The notes below the pieces were generated by a model. The model was given only the letters and a program-made list of their open reading frames with translations, did not search any database and was not told the origin of the DNA. A program made the translations under genes and the position numbers. 9,553 nucleotides of DNA from Betaproteobacteria bacterium. Its GTDB lineage: Bacteria; Pseudomonadota; Gammaproteobacteria; Burkholderiales; SG8-39. The stretch is from NCBI GenBank assembly GCA_011391185.1, contig JAABRB010000112.1:1-9553 (forward strand), read 5' to 3'. Positions 7,390-9,553 of the stretch are shown in pieces (within the stretch, counting starts at the first letter, position 1; every line of letters begins with the position of its first letter).

Positions 7390-7854
7390 CGGCGGGATGC
7401 CATCCCCGGGATTCCGCGCGTTCGGCGCCGTGTAGAGACCCTTCACGGCGGGCTTTCCGTCGTCGCCATTCAGGATGGTGAAAAATCCCGGCGGTGCGGG
7501 GCCGCTGTGAACCCCGCCGCCGCCCGCTTGCGAAACGGAGGGTGCGCCCGGCAACGGTGCCAATGCGGGCTGCATGAATCCGCGCATCGGCGGCGCCGCG
7601 GCCTCGACCCCCGAACCGAGCTTCACGGGCGAGCCGCCTTGCTGCGGCGCGAAGACCCCGCTGCCTGCACGCGCGTTCAGCTGATCCTGCATCAGCTTCG
7701 CGGCGCCCATCGCGGCCCCCGGGTTGGGCGGCGCCCCAGGCACGCCGACTCCGGCGGGCGCCGGCGCCAACTGTGGCAAGGCGGCACCGCTCCAGGCCCA
7801 GCACCCCACTGCGGCAAGCGCAGCGAGCAGCGCACGCGTTTGCATCATGTCCAT
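7384..7854 (-). CDS. Unrecognised small Pro/Gly/Ala-rich exported protein
   Basis: I do not recognise this family. From the ATG at 7852-7854 it is 156 aa. In-frame ATGs also lie at 7861-7863, 7846-7848 and 7843-7845, none with a good ribosome site, so the start is uncertain. The shortest form begins MQTR and then has a hydrophobic stretch (ALLAALAAVGCWAWSGAA), which looks like a signal peptide cleaved near SGAA. AVGC is a poor lipobox (Ala at -3), so a lipoprotein is a less likely alternative. The mature part is low-complexity: runs of Pro, Gly and Ala, a short region around KLMQDQLNAR, then a C-terminal segment with GFFTILNGDDGK and a PPP end. No catalytic motif is visible. Real-gene evidence is the signal-like start, sensible codon use and the snug end against serB. 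It may have its own weak promoter (TAGAAT at 7862-7867, minus). The 138-nt gap to cysE shows no clear terminator. Confidence 0.6.
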   Translation of the reverse strand: MDMMQTRALLAALAAVGCWAWSGAALPQLAPAPAGVGVPGAPPNPGAAMGAAKLMQDQLNARAGSGVFAPQQGGSPVKLGSGVEAAAPPMRGFMQPALAPLPGAPSVSQAGGGGVHSGPAPPGFFTILNGDDGKPAVKGLYTAPNARNPGDGIPPP

Positions 7855-7992
7855 CGGAAGCATTCTAGGTCGCGCCCGTCCGCGCGGGAAGCACTCCGGC
7901 GCAGCGGGGTGCGATGCGGTGTGCGTTAGTGCGCGAGATACGCACGCCCCTCCGATTTGCTTCGAGCCCATTTTCCGGGGCAACGGACCCGG

Positions 7993-8745
7993 TCAGTTGT
8001 CCACCACTTTGCGCAGGGCCGGCGGCTCGGCGCGCGGCCCCGACTCGGGAAGGCGCGCCTCGAGCGCGCGAATTCGCTCCTTGAGCTCGGCGACGCGCTC
8101 CTCCACCTCCGCAGTGTGGTCGGTGAGACCGCGAATCGCCCGTGCCACCGGGTCCTCGTCGCCGCGGGTGGAGAGCGCATACGCCGAGAACCCCAGCTTC
8201 GCCGCATGCGCCTCGCGCGCGAGTTCGTCGGGCGTCTCCATGATGCGCGCAGGGATACCGATCGCCGTGGCGCCGGCCGGAACATCCTTGACGACGACCG
8301 CATTCGAGCCGATTTTCGCGCCGTCGCCGACGTTGATCGGCCCGAGCACCTTCGCGCCGGCACCGATGATCACCCCGTTGCCGAGCGTCGGGTGGCGTTT
8401 GCCCTTGTTCCACGTCGTGCCACCGAGCGTGACGCCGTGGTAGAGCGTGCAGCCGTTGCCGATGATGGCCGTCTCGCCGATCACCACACCCATGCCGTGG
8501 TCGATGAAAAAACACCGTCCGATGGTCGCGCCCGGGTGAATCTCGATGCCGGTCACCCAGCGCGCGAAATGGGAGATCCAGCGCGCCAGCCAGCGCAAGT
8601 GAACCGTCGTCCACAACCAGTGCGTCAGCCGATGAAAGAGGATCGCGTGCAGACCCGGATAACACGTGAGGACCTCCCAGCCGCTGCGCGCAGCCGGGTC
8701 GCGATCGAAGACACAGGCGATGTCCTCGCGAAGCCGGGTGAACAT
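7993..8745 (-). CDS. cysE: Serine O-acetyltransferase (CysE, short IscR-associated type)
   Basis: CysE transfers acetyl from acetyl-CoA to L-serine, giving O-acetylserine, the carbon skeleton for cysteine. The 250-aa protein has a short N-terminal helical region and then the hexapeptide-repeat left-handed beta-helix from about residue 67 ([10 protein letters not shown]). The catalytic pair Asp82-His83 is in [13 protein letters not shown] and the second conserved His118 in [21 protein letters not shown] and IGIPARI match the family. It lacks most of the N-terminal helical domain of E. coli CysE (273 aa) and instead has a C-terminal charged, coiled-coil-like tail (about 210-235). It ends in VVDN, not the terminal Ile known to dock into CysK. 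GAAGGA at 8754-8759 lies 8 nt before the ATG and fixes the start. It follows trmJ in the same direction after 112 nt containing its own likely promoter. Confidence 0.96.
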   Translation of the reverse strand: MFTRLREDIACVFDRDPAARSGWEVLTCYPGLHAILFHRLTHWLWTTVHLRWLARWISHFARWVTGIEIHPGATIGRCFFIDHGMGVVIGETAIIGNGCTLYHGVTLGGTTWNKGKRHPTLGNGVIIGAGAKVLGPINVGDGAKIGSNAVVVKDVPAGATAIGIPARIMETPDELAREAHAAKLGFSAYALSTRGDEDPVARAIRGLTDHTAEVEERVAELKERIRALEARLPESGPRAEPPALRKVVDN

Positions 8746-8753
8746 GGCAAAAA

Positions 8754-8759
8754 TCCTTC
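8754..8759 (-). promoter_or_regulatory. Ribosome binding site for cysE
   Basis: The minus strand reads GAAGGA with an 8-nt spacer to the ATG at 8745-8743. It is one of the better Shine-Dalgarno sequences in the window and suggests good translation of cysE. Confidence 0.65.
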
Positions 8760-8773
8760 AGGAACCAGGGAGT

Positions 8774-8803
8774 AGTATATACCTTAGCAATTTACTCAAG
8801 TTT
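8774..8803 (-). promoter_or_regulatory. AT-rich cysE promoter region with IscR type 1-like operator
   Basis: On the minus strand, 8803-8779 reads AAACTTGAGT, then AAATTG, then CTAAGGTAT. This is an imperfect dyad (8 of 12 symmetric pairs by my count). Aligned by eye with the published E. coli IscR type 1 consensus as I recall it, about 20 of 25 positions agree, including the outer CTTGA and GGTAT parts. A -35-like TTGAGT (8799-8794) and a -10-like TATACT (8779-8774) overlap the site, with a spacer of 14 nt, which is short. The 50 bp 8771-8820 are about 30% GC in a window that is otherwise GC-rich. Start of transcription near 8767 would give a leader of about 22 nt. IscR binding is an inference. 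Confidence 0.5.
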
Positions 8804-8857
8804 GCAGCATCCAAATTTTATTCGTCGCCAGGCCCGCGTTTCCCTGACACCGCCCGC

Positions 8858-9553
8858 TCAGCGCCGTCGGCCCAGGCCGTCCCATGCGGTGAGAATTCCT
8901 CGCAGGATGTTGATCTCCTCGGGCTCGAGCCGGGCGCGACCGAACAGGCGGCGCAGCCGCTCCATCAGCCGTCGCGGTTGCGCCGGATCCAGAAATCCCG
9001 CCTGCACCAGGTTCTGCTCGAGGTGCGCATAGAATGCCTCGACGTCGTCCACACTCGCGGCGGATATTGCCGCTTCTGTCCCGCGCCCCGCCCCTCCGGA
9101 AGCCGCGACGTGCAGCTCGTACGCCGCGACCTGGACCGCCGCCGCGAGATTGAGCGACCCATAGGCGTCGCTCGTGGGTATCCAGGCGCGCCGCTGGCAC
9201 TTCAGAATCGCCTCGTTCGAGAGCCCGGCGCTCTCGGTGCCGAACACCAGCGCCACCTCGCTCTGCTGCGCCGCCGCGACGGAAAAGGCCGCGGCGGCAC
9301 GCACATCGAGCTCCGGAAGCGAGAGATCGCGGTGCCGCGCCGAGAAAGCGACCGCCAGCGTCGCGTCACCGATCGCTTCCTCCAGCGTCCCGCAAACCTG
9401 CGCGGCGGCGAGCAGATCCGCCGCGCCAGTGGCCAGCGCCTCGGCCTCCGGATGCGGGAATGCGCGCGGCGCGACCAGGACGAGCCGCGTGAGGCCCATC
9501 GTCTTCATCGCGCGCGCCGCCGACCCGATGTTGCCCGGGTGCGTCGTGCCGAC
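8858..9553 (-). CDS. trmJ: tRNA (cytidine/uridine-32-2'-O)-methyltransferase TrmJ, 5' end outside the window
   Basis: TrmJ is a SPOUT-class enzyme that methylates the 2'-O of nucleotide 32 in the tRNA anticodon loop using S-adenosylmethionine. The first 231 visible residues begin at the window edge with VGTTHPGNIGSAARAMKTMG, the conserved N-terminal strand and substrate-binding loop. The ATG at 9506-9508 (MKTMGL) lies inside this motif and is not the start; roughly ten residues are missing beyond position 9553. SPOUT-knot motifs follow: VALVFGTESAGLSNEA and the SAM-binding SLNLAAAVQVAAYEL. A helical C-terminal part (FYAHLEQNLVQAGFL to WDGLGRRR) matches the TrmJ dimer extension. Size fits the E. 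coli enzyme (246 aa). It is co-directional with cysE, a neighbourhood seen in many proteobacteria, but the AT-rich promoter region between them suggests separate starts. No intrinsic terminator with a T-run follows its stop. Confidence 0.95.
   Translation of the reverse strand, partial: VGTTHPGNIGSAARAMKTMGLTRLVLVAPRAFPHPEAEALATGAADLLAAAQVCGTLEEAIGDATLAVAFSARHRDLSLPELDVRAAAAFSVAAAQQSEVALVFGTESAGLSNEAILKCQRRAWIPTSDAYGSLNLAAAVQVAAYELHVAASGGAGRGTEAAISAASVDDVEAFYAHLEQNLVQAGFLDPAQPRRLMERLRRLFGRARLEPEEINILRGILTAWDGLGRRR

Noticed and set aside
7855..7983. Extension of the small exported protein to an ATG at 7983
   Set aside because: It would place about 43 residues rich in Arg, His and Pro in front of a clear signal-like hydrophobic stretch, with no ribosome site. 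Starting near 7845-7863 is more sensible.
8820..8857. Possible intrinsic terminator after trmJ (GTCAGG/CCTGGC on the minus strand)
   Set aside because: The stem is only 6 bp with a G-T wobble and a 10-nt loop, and it is followed by an A-rich rather than a T-rich stretch.
9506..9508. ATG at 9508 as the start of trmJ
   Set aside because: The frame continues upstream to the window edge with the conserved THPGNIGSAARA segment, so the true start lies outside the window.

Overview
The window reads as a chromosomal housekeeping region of a high-GC proteobacterium, most likely a betaproteobacterium. Three things suggest this: protein sequence character, the divergent ispD-ispF / mfd arrangement with serB nearby (a neighbourhood familiar from Burkholderia-like genomes), and trmJ next to a short, IscR-associated type of cysE. 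The assignment rests on gene content and order recalled from known genomes, not on a database search. I see no tRNA, rRNA, CRISPR array, insertion sequence, phage gene or toxin/defence module.

Layout, left to right. Positions 1-124 hold no supported gene, only nested palindromes. On the minus strand follows a compact cluster read right to left: ispD (1897-1202), ispF (1205-690, four-base overlap) and thpR (673-125, TTG start). IspD and IspF are two enzymes of the MEP isoprenoid pathway; ThpR is a 2H-family RNA 2',3'-cyclic phosphodiesterase. A 69-bp divergent intergenic region with a perfect TATAAT separates ispD from a plus-strand run: mfd (1967-5395), a class I DAHP synthase of AroF-like type (5446-6549) and serB (6546-7376, four-base overlap). 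This run joins transcription-coupled repair to the first step of aromatic amino-acid synthesis and the last step of serine synthesis.

serB converges on an unrecognised, small, Pro/Gly/Ala-rich exported protein (7854-7384, minus). Its stop codon and that of serB lie in the arms of one perfect inverted repeat. Further right, also on the minus strand, are cysE (8745-7993, serine O-acetyltransferase) and trmJ (from 9553, cut by the window edge, to 8858; tRNA 2'-O-methyltransferase). The 112-bp gap upstream of cysE is strikingly AT-rich and holds an element resembling an IscR type 1 operator. In many proteobacteria cysE of this kind leads into iscR-iscS-iscU-iscA; here no isc gene follows.

Functionally, SerB makes L-serine and CysE converts it to O-acetylserine for cysteine synthesis, the sulfur source for Fe-S assembly, so the possible IscR-type site would fit the pathway. 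Overall this is an ordinary core region. The points most worth a second look are the IscR-like site without an adjacent isc operon and the unrecognised exported protein. I found no strong candidate for a new multi-gene system.
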